From Trabulsiella odontotermitis (lineage in GTDB: Bacteria > Pseudomonadota > Gammaproteobacteria > Enterobacterales > Enterobacteriaceae), in NCBI RefSeq assembly GCF_001297775.1, contig NZ_LIFX01000009.1, forward strand, positions 62,001 to 126,000: DNA of 64,000 nt, in the 5' to 3' direction. The notes under the pieces are model-generated. The model ran no database searches. It was given only the letters and a program-made list of their open reading frames with translations, and was not told where the DNA came from. Position numbers and translations under genes: made by a program. This document shows, piece after piece, positions 21,066-29,403 of the stretch (positions within the stretch are counted from its first letter, which is position 1; each line of letters starts with the position of its first letter).

Positions 21066-21974
21066 TCAGGCGGTTTTGCCGCGCAACCCACGTGGGCGAA
21101 ACCAGGTTTCCGGCCTGGCAAACATCACCAGATTTCCCACCAGAATTAACGCCAGACCCAAAACAGCGTTCAGATGCCAGACATATCCCTCGTAAAACGT
21201 CGAAATGGTCAGCGCCACCAGCGGGAACAGCAGGGTGCTGTAGGCGGCATTGCTGGCGCCGATGCGCCCGACCAGCGTGAAATAGGCACCGAAAGCGACC
21301 ACCGACCCCAGCAGCGCCAGGTACAGCAGCGCGCCCATATAGCTAAACGTCCACTGCGGCGTGAAGTCGTCACCGCGAGCCAGGGCAATCATTCCCATCA
21401 CCAGCGTGCCATACAGCATCGCCCAGCTGTTGGTGGTCAACGTTTCCAGGCCGCGACGCTGGTGGCGCAGGCTCAACATATTGCCCAGAGAAAAACCGTA
21501 GGTACCCAGCGCGCTCAGCCCGATGCCGAACAGCAGCGAGGTGTTAACGCCGCTGGCCAGCAGATCGTCCCAGAACAGCGTGACAATGCCGGACAACCCC
21601 AGCAGTGCCGCCAGATAAAAGCGCCCCGGCGGTTGCTGGCGGAAGAACAGAAAGCTGTTGATGGCATTAAACAATACCGCCATAGAGAAAATCACCGACT
21701 CCAGACCAGTGTTGATGTAGGCCGCCGCGGTATAAAAACACCAGAAGTTAAAGCAAAAAACGCAGCACCCCTGTAGCAGGCAGAAGAGGTGATCGCGAAA
21801 GCTCAGACGACGCAGGCGGTGCAGGGCGACCAGCACCACCAGCATCGTGACGCTGGCGACCGCAAAGCGCCAGAAAATCGACACCGGCGCAGGCACCGGC
21901 CCTTGCTGCAGAAAAATAGCAATCCATGTCGTTCCCCAGATAACCACAACCAGCACATACAATAAGACGTTCAT
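21066..21974 (-). CDS. EamA/DMT-family transporter
   Basis: A 302-aa inner-membrane protein with about ten hydrophobic helices and two EamA repeats (VVIWGTTWIAI at the N-terminus; second repeat with GSVVAFGAYFTLVGRIGASNAAYSTLLFPLVAL). The family exports small metabolites and amino acids; substrate unknown here. ATG 21974 (MNVLLYVLVV) follows GAGAGA; the longer frame upstream lacks a ribosome site. It is divergent from an AraC-type regulator 183 bp away, which is the likely controller. This pair is not in E. coli K-12 between ydcL and ydcO. Confidence 0.87.
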   Translation of the reverse strand: MNVLLYVLVVVIWGTTWIAIFLQQGPVPAPVSIFWRFAVASVTMLVVLVALHRLRRLSFRDHLFCLLQGCCVFCFNFWCFYTAAAYINTGLESVIFSMAVLFNAINSFLFFRQQPPGRFYLAALLGLSGIVTLFWDDLLASGVNTSLLFGIGLSALGTYGFSLGNMLSLRHQRRGLETLTTNSWAMLYGTLVMGMIALARGDDFTPQWTFSYMGALLYLALLGSVVAFGAYFTLVGRIGASNAAYSTLLFPLVALTISTFYEGYVWHLNAVLGLALILVGNLVMFARPETWFRPRGLRGKTA

Positions 21975-22157
21975 TTTTATTCTCTCATGTAACAACCTGC
22001 CTTCAGTCTGCCGGATCACGGGGAAACGCGCTGTCATCCGTCTGCGCCTGACTTGCAAATTCTTGCGGTTTTTTTTGCCGGGTCATATTCACAACGCTGG
22101 CATCGGACGCGGACTCTTCATAGACTGGAGCTCTGATCCCTCGATTTAACGGTTGCC

Positions 22158-23030
22158 ATGTCTCACGCTTACAGTACCTTTGAAACGCTGTGTAAACAGA
22201 ACGCCACCCTGCGGGATACGGTGTCGCTGAACTCTGGCATTCAACTGGCATCCTGGTACAACAAGCACGATACCGTCACTGTGCAGAGCGATCACCACAC
22301 CCTGAGTCTGTATGTGGCGGACGGCTACGAAAGCTATCAGAAAACGCCCGGCGGCTGGAAAAACGGCGGCGGTCCGGATCGTTTTTGCCTGATGCCGAAA
22401 GAGAGCGAAACGACGTGGGACATTCGCGATGATCTGTCGTTTGTGCATCTGTACTGCACGGATGAACACCTGCGCGACATTGCCGAGAAAATCTGGGATC
22501 GCAGCCCGGCGAGGCTGACGCTGGATGAGCGAATTTTCGCTGACGACGCCAGAATCACCGCCGTTTACCGCCAGTTTCTGCTCGGTTGCGACTGGCAACA
22601 GCAGGCCAACCAGTTGACACTCAGCAGCGCCAGCACGCTGTTGCTGACGCACCTGATCCAGCACTATTCGAGTGTCCAGTGGCGGCTGCCGACGGTGACC
22701 GGCGGGCTGGCACCGTTTGTGCTGCGTAATACGCTGGCCTATATCGAAGCGCATCTGTCGCAACCGCTGACTCTCGCGGCGCTGGCGCAGGAAGCAGCGC
22801 TCAGTGAATACCATTTCGCGCGGATGTTCCGCCAGTCAATGCAGATGGCGCCGCACCAGTATGTGATGCAGCGGCGAATGGAGAAAGCGAAGGAACTGGT
22901 ACGCTATTCAACGATGTCGCTGACGGAGATTGCCCAGGCCTGCGGGTTCAGTTCCGCCAGCCACTTCAGTAACCGTTTTCGCAGCGCGACCGGTAAAACC
23001 CCGTCACAACTACGCGCGGCGGCGCAGTGA
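22158..23030 (+). CDS. AraC-family transcriptional regulator
   Basis: A 290-aa regulator: N-terminal cupin-like sensor region (1-180) and a C-terminal pair of HTH motifs (about 190-288; LTLAALAQEAALSEYHFARMFRQSMQMAPHQYVMQRRMEKAKELV and LTEIAQACGFSSASHFSNRFRSATGKTPSQLR). Divergent from the EamA transporter, suggesting it regulates that gene. Its last 21 bp overlap the 3' end of convergent ydcO. Effector unknown. Confidence 0.87.
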   Translation: MSHAYSTFETLCKQNATLRDTVSLNSGIQLASWYNKHDTVTVQSDHHTLSLYVADGYESYQKTPGGWKNGGGPDRFCLMPKESETTWDIRDDLSFVHLYCTDEHLRDIAEKIWDRSPARLTLDERIFADDARITAVYRQFLLGCDWQQQANQLTLSSASTLLLTHLIQHYSSVQWRLPTVTGGLAPFVLRNTLAYIEAHLSQPLTLAALAQEAALSEYHFARMFRQSMQMAPHQYVMQRRMEKAKELVRYSTMSLTEIAQACGFSSASHFSNRFRSATGKTPSQLRAAAQ

Positions 23031-24173
23031 CAGCACGGCATAGCACAGCCCACCGAGCAATAATCCCCAGAAGGCCGAACCGATCCCGACAAGCGTTATG
23101 CCGCTGGCGGTCACCAGAAAGGTGACAATCGCCGCGTCACGTTCGTTTTCCTGTGCCAGCGCCTGCACCAGACTGCCACTGAGGGTGCTGAGCAGCGCCA
23201 GCCCGGCCAGCATCTGGATCCACGCCACCGGCAGCGCACCCATCAGCGCCGTTATCGAACCGCCAAAGATCCCCGCCAGCAGATAAAACACGCCCGCCGT
23301 CGCCGAAGCGCGCCAGCGCTCTTTGGGATCGGGATGCGCGTCCGGGCTCTGGCAAATGGCGGCGGTGATGGCGGCGATACAAATGGAGTAGACACCAAAT
23401 GGCGACAGTAGCAGCGCCAGACCACCGGTGAAGATAATCAGCGGCGAAACCGGCACCGGGTAACCGCCCGCCTGCAGCGTGGCAAATCCGGGCGCGTTTT
23501 GCGATGCCATCGTGACCAGAAAGAAGGGGATCCCGACGCTGATCAACAGTGACGGTGTAAACTGCGGGGCGATGAATTCCGGCATCACCACGGCAAAGGA
23601 GAGCGGTGCGGTAGCAATTTCTCTCTGCAACAGCGCCACGGCACTGCCCGCGACCAACGCGGCGATCACCGCATAGCGCGGCGCGAGCGCTTTCACCACC
23701 AGCCATGCCAGCAGCATACTGCCGCACAGCAAAACATGTTGCTGCAGACTGACAAACGCCTGCAGACCGAAGCGTAATAAGATCCCGGCGAGCATGGCCG
23801 CCGCCAGCGAATGGGGGATGATTTTCATCAGCCGCGCAAACAGTCCGGTGACGCCACACAACACGATCAGCGCATTGGCGAAGATGAACACCCCAATGGC
23901 TTCCGCCAGCGTGACATTCTCTAAGCCGCTGACCAGCAGCGCGGCACCCGGCGTTGACCAGGCCGTCAGCACCGGCGCTTTACGCCACAAGGTCAGCGCC
24001 AGCGTGCTGATCCCCATCGCCAGACCCAGTGCGGTCATCCAGCCCGCAATTTGTACCGGCGTGGCCTGAGCAGCCGCGGCAGCCTGCCAGATAATCGCCG
24101 CCGAACTGGCATAGCCCACCAGTACTGCGACGAAGCCGGACATCAGCGTGGGAAAGGGAAGCGCGCTGCGCAT
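23010..24173 (-). CDS. ydcO: BenE-family benzoate/aromatic transporter YdcO
   Basis: A 387-aa inner-membrane protein with about twelve helices, highly similar to E. coli YdcO (391 aa): GYASSAAIIWQAA, GWMTALGLAMG, AWSTPGAALLV, IIPHSLAAAMLAGILLRFGLQAF, VTMASQNAPG, SPFGVYSICIAAITAAICQSP. Homologous to the benzoate:proton symporter BenE; the enteric substrate is unproven. The HTH-cupin gene ydcN, divergent from ydcO in E. coli, is missing here; rlhA follows directly on the other strand. Confidence 0.92.
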   Translation of the reverse strand: MRSALPFPTLMSGFVAVLVGYASSAAIIWQAAAAAQATPVQIAGWMTALGLAMGISTLALTLWRKAPVLTAWSTPGAALLVSGLENVTLAEAIGVFIFANALIVLCGVTGLFARLMKIIPHSLAAAMLAGILLRFGLQAFVSLQQHVLLCGSMLLAWLVVKALAPRYAVIAALVAGSAVALLQREIATAPLSFAVVMPEFIAPQFTPSLLISVGIPFFLVTMASQNAPGFATLQAGGYPVPVSPLIIFTGGLALLLSPFGVYSICIAAITAAICQSPDAHPDPKERWRASATAGVFYLLAGIFGGSITALMGALPVAWIQMLAGLALLSTLSGSLVQALAQENERDAAIVTFLVTASGITLVGIGSAFWGLLLGGLCYAVLSLRRRA

Positions 24174-24313
24174 GAATAACTCCTTGTGTGTTATACCATT
24201 CGTTGCAATGTAACATTGTCCGTGGCTATCGCAACGATGGAAAACGTTTTCGTCCGGGCGCGGTTCTGACTACAATAGCCGCCATTTCGAACCTGACGGA
24301 TAACGACAATTTC

Positions 24314-26272
24314 ATGCGCCAAACTTCTCATCTTGAACTGCTCAGCCCCGCCCGTGACGCGACGATCGCCCGCGAGGCTATTCTTCATGGCGCAGACGCC
24401 GTCTATATTGGCGGACCAGGGTTTGGCGCCCGCCATAACGCCAGCAACAGCTTGCGCGATATCGCGGAGCTGGTGCCGTTCGCCCGACGCTATGGTGCGA
24501 AGGTGTTCGTCACGCTGAATACCATTCTTCATGATGATGAGCTGGAGCCCGCGCAACGGCTGATTACCGACCTCTATCAGACCGGCGTGGATGCGCTGAT
24601 CGTGCAGGATATGGGGATCCTCGAACTCGACATTCCGCCCATCGAACTGCACGCCAGCACCCAGTGCGATATCCGCAGCGTAGAAAAAGCAAAATTCCTC
24701 GCTGACGTCGGCTTCACGCAAATCGTGCTGGCGCGCGAGCTGAATCTGGAGCAAATCCGCGCCATTCATGCTGCGACCGACGCCACCATTGAGTTCTTTA
24801 TTCACGGCGCGCTGTGCGTGGCCTATTCCGGCCAGTGCTACATTTCGCATGCCCAGACCGGACGCAGCGCCAACCGCGGCGACTGCTCGCAGGCCTGCCG
24901 TTTGCCCTATACCTTAAAAGATGATCAGGGGCGCGTGGTGTCGTTCGAAAAACACCTGCTGTCGATGAAAGACAATGACCAGACCGCCAACCTCGGCGCG
25001 CTGATCGACGCCGGTGTGCGCTCATTCAAAATTGAAGGGCGCTACAAAGACATGAGTTACGTGAAAAATATCACCGCGCATTATCGTCAGATGCTGGACG
25101 CCATTATTGACGATCGCGGCGATCTGGCGCGCGCCTCCGCCGGTCGCACGGAGCATTTCTTCATCCCGTCGACCGACAAAACCTTCCATCGCGGCAGCAC
25201 GGATTATTTCGTTAATGCCCGTAAAGGGGATATCGGCGCCTTCGATTCGCCGAAGTTTATCGGCCTGCCGGTGGGCGAAGTGCTGAAGGTGGCGAAAGAT
25301 CACCTCGACGTTGAAGTGACGGAGCCGCTGGCGAATGGCGACGGGCTTAACGTGATGATCAAACGCGAAATCGTCGGTTTCCGCGCCAATACGGTAGAGA
25401 AAACCGGCGAAAATCGCTATCGCGTGTGGCCGAACGAAATGCCCGCCGATCTGCATAAAGCACGTCCGCATCAGGCGCTGAACCGCAACCTCGATCACAA
25501 CTGGCAGCAGGCGTTGCTGAAAACCTCCAGCGAACGTCGCGTGGCGGTGGATATTGAACTCGGCGGCTGGCAGGAGCAACTGATCCTGACGCTGACCAGT
25601 GAAGAGGGCGTCAGCGTAACGCATACGCTCGACGGCAACTTCGATGAGGCCACCAACGCCGAAAAAGCGATGAACAGTCTCCATGATGGCGTGGCAAAAC
25701 TGGGGCAGTCGATTTACTACGCCCGTGATGTCAGCGTGACGCTGCCGGGTGCGCTGTTTGTACCGAACAGCCTGTTAAACCAGTTGCGTCGCGAGACGGT
25801 GGAAAAACTCGACGAGGCGCGTCTGGCTAATTACCAGCGCGGCAGCCGCAAGCCGGTCTCCGTACCGCCGCCGGTATTCCCGGAAACCCATCTCAGTTTC
25901 CTCGCGAACGTCTACAACCACAAAGCGCGCGAGTTTTATCATCGCTACGGCGTGCAACTGATTGACGCAGCGTATGAAGCCCATGAAGAGAAGGGCGACG
26001 TGCCGGTGATGATCACCAAACACTGTCTGCGTTTTGCCTTTAATCTGTGTCCGAAACAGGCGAAAGGGAATATCAAGAGCTGGCGCGCCACGCCGATGCA
26101 ACTGGTGCATGGTGACGAGGTGTTAACCCTGCGTTTTGACTGCCGTCCGTGCGAAATGCATGTGGTAGGAAAAATCAAAAACCACATCCTGAAGCTGCCG
26201 CAGCCAGGCAGTATTGTGGCGTCCGTCAGCCCCGACGAACTGATGAAAACCCTGCCGAAGCGCAAGCGCTAA
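24314..26272 (+). CDS. rlhA: 23S rRNA 5-hydroxycytidine synthase RlhA (YdcP, U32 family)
   Basis: A 652-aa U32-family protein matching E. coli RlhA/YdcP (653 aa), which hydroxylates C2501 of 23S rRNA in a prephenate- and iron-dependent way. The cysteine cluster in GALCVAYSGQCYISH and NRGDCSQACRLPY (about residues 167-199) marks the U32 catalytic/iron-sulphur region, with a late set near CLRFAFNLCPKQ and FDCRPCEMH. I choose ATG 24314 (MRQTSHLELLSPARDA), which matches the E. coli start; the track frame extends 42 codons upstream without support. Ends at a strong hairpin. Confidence 0.94.
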   Translation: MRQTSHLELLSPARDATIAREAILHGADAVYIGGPGFGARHNASNSLRDIAELVPFARRYGAKVFVTLNTILHDDELEPAQRLITDLYQTGVDALIVQDMGILELDIPPIELHASTQCDIRSVEKAKFLADVGFTQIVLARELNLEQIRAIHAATDATIEFFIHGALCVAYSGQCYISHAQTGRSANRGDCSQACRLPYTLKDDQGRVVSFEKHLLSMKDNDQTANLGALIDAGVRSFKIEGRYKDMSYVKNITAHYRQMLDAIIDDRGDLARASAGRTEHFFIPSTDKTFHRGSTDYFVNARKGDIGAFDSPKFIGLPVGEVLKVAKDHLDVEVTEPLANGDGLNVMIKREIVGFRANTVEKTGENRYRVWPNEMPADLHKARPHQALNRNLDHNWQQALLKTSSERRVAVDIELGGWQEQLILTLTSEEGVSVTHTLDGNFDEATNAEKAMNSLHDGVAKLGQSIYYARDVSVTLPGALFVPNSLLNQLRRETVEKLDEARLANYQRGSRKPVSVPPPVFPETHLSFLANVYNHKAREFYHRYGVQLIDAAYEAHEEKGDVPVMITKHCLRFAFNLCPKQAKGNIKSWRATPMQLVHGDEVLTLRFDCRPCEMHVVGKIKNHILKLPQPGSIVASVSPDELMKTLPKRKR

Positions 26273-26281
26273 TGGGATACG

Positions 26282-26308
26282 CCAGGGGGAAATCTTCCCC
26301 CTGGTTTT
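26282..26308 (+). terminator. Terminator after rlhA
   Basis: Perfect 10-bp arms CCAGGGGGAA / TTCCCCCTGG, loop ATC, then TTTT. The T-tract ends at the stop codon of the convergent small cio gene. Confidence 0.75.
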
Positions 26309-26433
26309 CAGGATTTAAACCCGGCCGCCGCCATCAACAGACGAAAAACGCTCCCGGCGACAGTCAGTGCCAGCACGCCTGCGCCCCATAGAATGACCAG
26401 CCACAACAGCCGTTTCAGTAACGATTGCTGCAT
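26308..26433 (-). CDS. 41-aa single-pass membrane subunit of the bd-type oxidase (CydX/DUF2474-like)
   Basis: ATG at 26433-26431 overlaps the cioB stop as TGATG, then 41 codons to TGA at 26308. The peptide begins MQQSLLKRLLWLVILWGAG and is basic at the start with one hydrophobic helix (about residues 9-35). Size, position as third gene and topology match the DUF2474/CydX-type small subunits that stabilise bd oxidases. The overlap implies translational coupling. It is easily missed by annotation with a 60-codon cutoff. Family assignment rests on these features, not on a search. Confidence 0.8.
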   Translation of the reverse strand: MQQSLLKRLLWLVILWGAGVLALTVAGSVFRLLMAAAGFKS

Positions 26434-27443
26434 CAGTGATAACCCTCCCCATGCTGTACTTTTCCGCGAAACACGTAGTAACTCCAGAAGGTGTAAACCA
26501 GAATTATTGGGATGATCAGCAGCGCGCCGACCAGCATAAAGCCCTGACTTTGCAGTGGCGCAGCGGCCTGCCAGAGCGTGATGTCCGGCGGGATCAGGTG
26601 CGGCCAGATGCTGATGCCCAGCCCGCTAAAGCCGAGAAAAATCAGCCCCAGCGTCAGTAAAAACGGCGACGCGTGTTGTGCCGGGTTCGCCAGCACACGC
26701 CACAGCCAGATGCTCAGGGCGATCACCAGCAACGGGACAGGCGCGAGAAAGAAAAGATTTGGCAGACTGAACCAGCGTGAGGCGATCGCGCTATGCGCCA
26801 GCGGCGTCCAGAGACTGATGATGGCGATCACTGCCAGCAGTGCCAGCAGTAACTTTTTCGCCGCGTCGCGCATTTTCGCCTGCAGCGGATTTTCGCTTTT
26901 CATCACCAGCCAGGTGGCGCCGAGCAGGGCATAGGCAATCACCAGACCCACGCCGCAGAACAGGGTAAACGGCGTCAGCCAGTCCAGCGGGCCGCCGGTA
27001 TAAGCGCGAGCAGTCACCGGAAAACCATTCAGTACCGCACCGACCACCACGCCCTGGCTGAAGGTGGCGAGCAGGGAGCCGCCAATAAACGCCTTATCCC
27101 AGAACGGGCGGTGTGACGGCGTGGCTTTGAAACGAAACTCAAAGGCGACGCCACGAAAGATCAGGCCGATTAACATCAGCGTCAGCGGAATGGTCAGCGC
27201 GTCGACAATCACCGCGTAGGCCAGCGGAAAGGCGCCAAACAGCCCGGCGCCGCCGAGCACCAGCCAGGTTTCATTGCCGTCCCATACGGGTGCCACGCTG
27301 TTGACCATCACATCGCGATCTGCCGGGTCTCGCGTCAACGGAAAAAGCACGCCGATACCGAGATCAAAGCCGTCCATCACGATGTACATCAGGGTGGCGA
27401 AAACGATGATCACAAACCAGATAACAGAGAGATCGATACCCAT
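26433..27443 (-). CDS. cioB: Cyanide-insensitive bd-type quinol oxidase subunit II (CioB)
   Basis: A 336-aa, roughly nine-helix CydB/CioB-family protein. Family signatures: VMDGFDLGIGVLFPL (about residues 24-38), NSVAPVWDGNETWLVLGGAGLFGAFPLAYA (48-77), RGVAFEFRFK and GGSLLATFSQGVVVGA. It forms the oxidase with subunit I, reducing oxygen to water with ubiquinol. Start codon overlaps the stop of cioA (TGATG) and its own stop overlaps the small third gene in the same manner. Not present at this site in E. coli; paralogue of cydB/appB, closest in style to Pseudomonas Cio and Salmonella CyxB. Confidence 0.9.
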   Translation of the reverse strand: MGIDLSVIWFVIIVFATLMYIVMDGFDLGIGVLFPLTRDPADRDVMVNSVAPVWDGNETWLVLGGAGLFGAFPLAYAVIVDALTIPLTLMLIGLIFRGVAFEFRFKATPSHRPFWDKAFIGGSLLATFSQGVVVGAVLNGFPVTARAYTGGPLDWLTPFTLFCGVGLVIAYALLGATWLVMKSENPLQAKMRDAAKKLLLALLAVIAIISLWTPLAHSAIASRWFSLPNLFFLAPVPLLVIALSIWLWRVLANPAQHASPFLLTLGLIFLGFSGLGISIWPHLIPPDITLWQAAAPLQSQGFMLVGALLIIPIILVYTFWSYYVFRGKVQHGEGYH

Positions 27444-28840
27444 CAGCGATGCTCCTCAGCGGGAAAAGATTCAACGACAGCAGAAAGCGGACGCGCCGGG
27501 GTACCCGAGGTGTCCGGGTCGTCATCCTGCGGCCCTTTACGGATCAGGCGGATCATGTAGCTGTAACCGACACCAAACACGGCACCGTAGACGACAAAAA
27601 ACGCGAGCAGGCTGATGCTCATATGCAGGTCGCCATGGGCAGAGACCGCATCAGCAGTGCGTTGCAGGCCATAAACCACCCACGGCTGACGACCCACTTC
27701 AGTGGTGACCCAGCCCGCGAGGATCGCAATCAGACCCGACGGTCCCATCCACAGCGCAAAGCGCAGGAACGGGCGTGAGACGTAGAGGCGCTGTTTTTTG
27801 CGCAGCCACAGCGCGGCAATACCGAGCAGGATCATCAGCATGCCCAGCCCGGCCATGAGGCGGAATGACCAGAACACGATGGTGGAATTGGGGCGATCCT
27901 CTTTGGGGAATTCCTTGAGCGCCGGAACCTGTTTATCCAGGCTGTGGGTGAGGATCAGGCTGCCGAGGGCGGGGATCTCCAGCCCGTAACGGGTACGCTC
28001 CTGAGCCATATCCGGCCAGCCAAACAGCAGCAGCGGCGTCGGCTCGCCCGGCAGGTTTTCCCAGTGGCCTTCGATAGCGGCAATTTTCGCAGGTTGATGC
28101 TCAAGCGTATTCAGACCGTGCATATCACCGAACAATGCCTGCAACGGCGCCACAATCAGCGTCATCCACAGCGCCATGGAGAGCATCGCGCGGATGGCGG
28201 GCGTATTATTACCGCGCAGCAGATGCCAGGCCGCCGACGCAGCAACAAACAACGCGCTACTCAGAAACGCCGCTGTAAACATATGCAGCAGGCGGTACGG
28301 GAACGACGGGTTAAATACCACCGCAAACCAGTCGACCGGCACCACCTGACCGTTGACTATCTCAAACCCTTGCGGCGTCTGCATCCAGCTGTTAGACGCG
28401 AGGATCCAGAAGGTAGAAATAATGGTGCCCAGCGCCACCATGCAGGTGGAAAAAAAGTGCAGGCCGGGGCCGACTTTGTGCCAGCCGAACAGCATCACGC
28501 CGAGAAAACCGGCTTCGAGGAAGAACGCCGTCAACACTTCATAGGTCAGCAGCGGGCCGGTAATGCTGCCCGCAAATTGCGAAAACCCACTCCAGTTGGT
28601 ACCGAACTGGTAAGCCATCACCAGGCCTGACACCACACCCATACCGAAGTTAACCGCAAAGATTTTCGACCAGAAGTGGTACAGCGAGCGCCATACCGGA
28701 TTTTTGCTTTTCAGCCACAACCCCTCGAGAACCGCCAGATAGCTGGCAAGCCCGATGGTGATGGCGGGAAAGATAATATGGAAGGAAACCGTAAACGCAA
28801 ACTGGATCCTCGCCAGATGAAACGCATCAAGACCAAACAT
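27443..28840 (-). CDS. cioA: Cyanide-insensitive bd-type quinol oxidase subunit I (CioA)
   Basis: A 465-aa, nine-helix CydA-family subunit. Haem-site His is in FHIIFPAITIG (H21); other blocks are QFGTNWSGFSQFAG, EAGFLGVMLFG, TFWILASNSWMQTPQGFEI, PYRLLHMFTAAFL, FGDMHGLNTLEHQPAKIAAIEGHWE and GWVTTEVGRQPWVVYG. The quinol loop is short, lacking the C-terminal insertion of E. coli CydA, as in cyanide-insensitive oxidases. First gene of a three-gene overlapping operon. It probably supports respiration at low oxygen or in the presence of cyanide, nitric oxide or sulphide (family knowledge). Ends in a hydrophilic tail. Confidence 0.9.
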   Translation of the reverse strand: MFGLDAFHLARIQFAFTVSFHIIFPAITIGLASYLAVLEGLWLKSKNPVWRSLYHFWSKIFAVNFGMGVVSGLVMAYQFGTNWSGFSQFAGSITGPLLTYEVLTAFFLEAGFLGVMLFGWHKVGPGLHFFSTCMVALGTIISTFWILASNSWMQTPQGFEIVNGQVVPVDWFAVVFNPSFPYRLLHMFTAAFLSSALFVAASAAWHLLRGNNTPAIRAMLSMALWMTLIVAPLQALFGDMHGLNTLEHQPAKIAAIEGHWENLPGEPTPLLLFGWPDMAQERTRYGLEIPALGSLILTHSLDKQVPALKEFPKEDRPNSTIVFWSFRLMAGLGMLMILLGIAALWLRKKQRLYVSRPFLRFALWMGPSGLIAILAGWVTTEVGRQPWVVYGLQRTADAVSAHGDLHMSISLLAFFVVYGAVFGVGYSYMIRLIRKGPQDDDPDTSGTPARPLSAVVESFPAEEHR

Positions 28841-28926
28841 GCAGAACTCCGCAGAGTAAATTGATTCAGCGCAATTTTAGGGTCTGACACATCGCAATGG
28901 CAGAAACAGTACAGTGATATTAATTG

Positions 28927-28948
28927 ATAACAGTTCCACAACTGTTAT
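28927..28948. promoter_or_regulatory. Perfect 9-bp inverted repeat between cioA and the toxin-antitoxin genes
   Basis: ATAACAGTT-CCAC-AACTGTTAT, about 87 bp upstream of the cioA ATG. No T-tract, so an operator is more likely than a terminator; the binding protein is unknown. Confidence 0.45.
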
Positions 28949-28978
28949 GTATTGCCATCGGGCACAATTCCTGGTTTA

Positions 28979-29052
28979 TACGGCTGTAAGCCGTACTGAT
29001 TGACGTCCATGAAGGAGTGGCGTAGATTTTCAGCATACGGCTATCAGCCGTA
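28979..29052 (+). promoter_or_regulatory. Toxin-antitoxin promoter bracketed by twin 17-bp palindromes
   Basis: TACGGCT-GTA-AGCCGTA (28979-28995) and TACGGCT-ATC-AGCCGTA (29036-29052) have identical arms, centres 57 bp apart. Between them lie TTGACG (29000-29005), a 17-nt spacer and TAGATT (29023-29028), a good -35/-10 pair, so one palindrome abuts the -35 and the other covers the start site. Likely autoregulatory operators of the antitoxin complex. Confidence 0.75.
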
Positions 29053-29088
29053 CCTGTTTTTCTGAAGGAGGAAAAATGAGAGGTCATT

Positions 29089-29403
29089 ATGGCTAAAGTT
29101 GCGACATTCTCAGATGAACCGCGCAGCGCGAAAAATGCCAGAGTAGAACTGAAAACCAGCACCGACATCAAAGACGTGCTTCGTGAGGCGGCAGCGGCAG
29201 CAGGACTGGATCTCAGCGCTTTTATTCTTGGCGCGGCACTGGAACGTGCCGAAAGCGTGCTCGACAATCAACGGCGCCGCCAGCTGTCAGCAGAAAGCTG
29301 GCAACAGCTGAATCAGTTGCTGTCCGAACCAGCGGCACCGACGCTGGCGCTTCAGGCATTAATGCGGAGGGAAACCGATGGGAAAAAATCAGGAAGAGAG
29401 TGA
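29089..29403 (+). CDS. DUF1778 (TacA-type) antitoxin
   Basis: A 104-aa protein with an N-terminal ribbon-helix-helix (about 18-60: ARVELKTSTDIKDVLREAAAAAGLDLSAFILGAALERAESV) typical of DUF1778 antitoxins, and a C-terminal segment (LSAESWQQLNQLLSEPAAPTLALQALM) that wraps the GNAT toxin in this family. It represses its own operon with the toxin; matching palindromes flank the promoter. The next gene overlaps its end by 26 bp. A strong AAGGAGG (29065-29071) is better placed for a six-codon reading frame starting at 29076 than for this ATG, which has AGAGG at 5 nt. Confidence 0.88.
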   Translation: MAKVATFSDEPRSAKNARVELKTSTDIKDVLREAAAAAGLDLSAFILGAALERAESVLDNQRRRQLSAESWQQLNQLLSEPAAPTLALQALMRRETDGKKSGRE

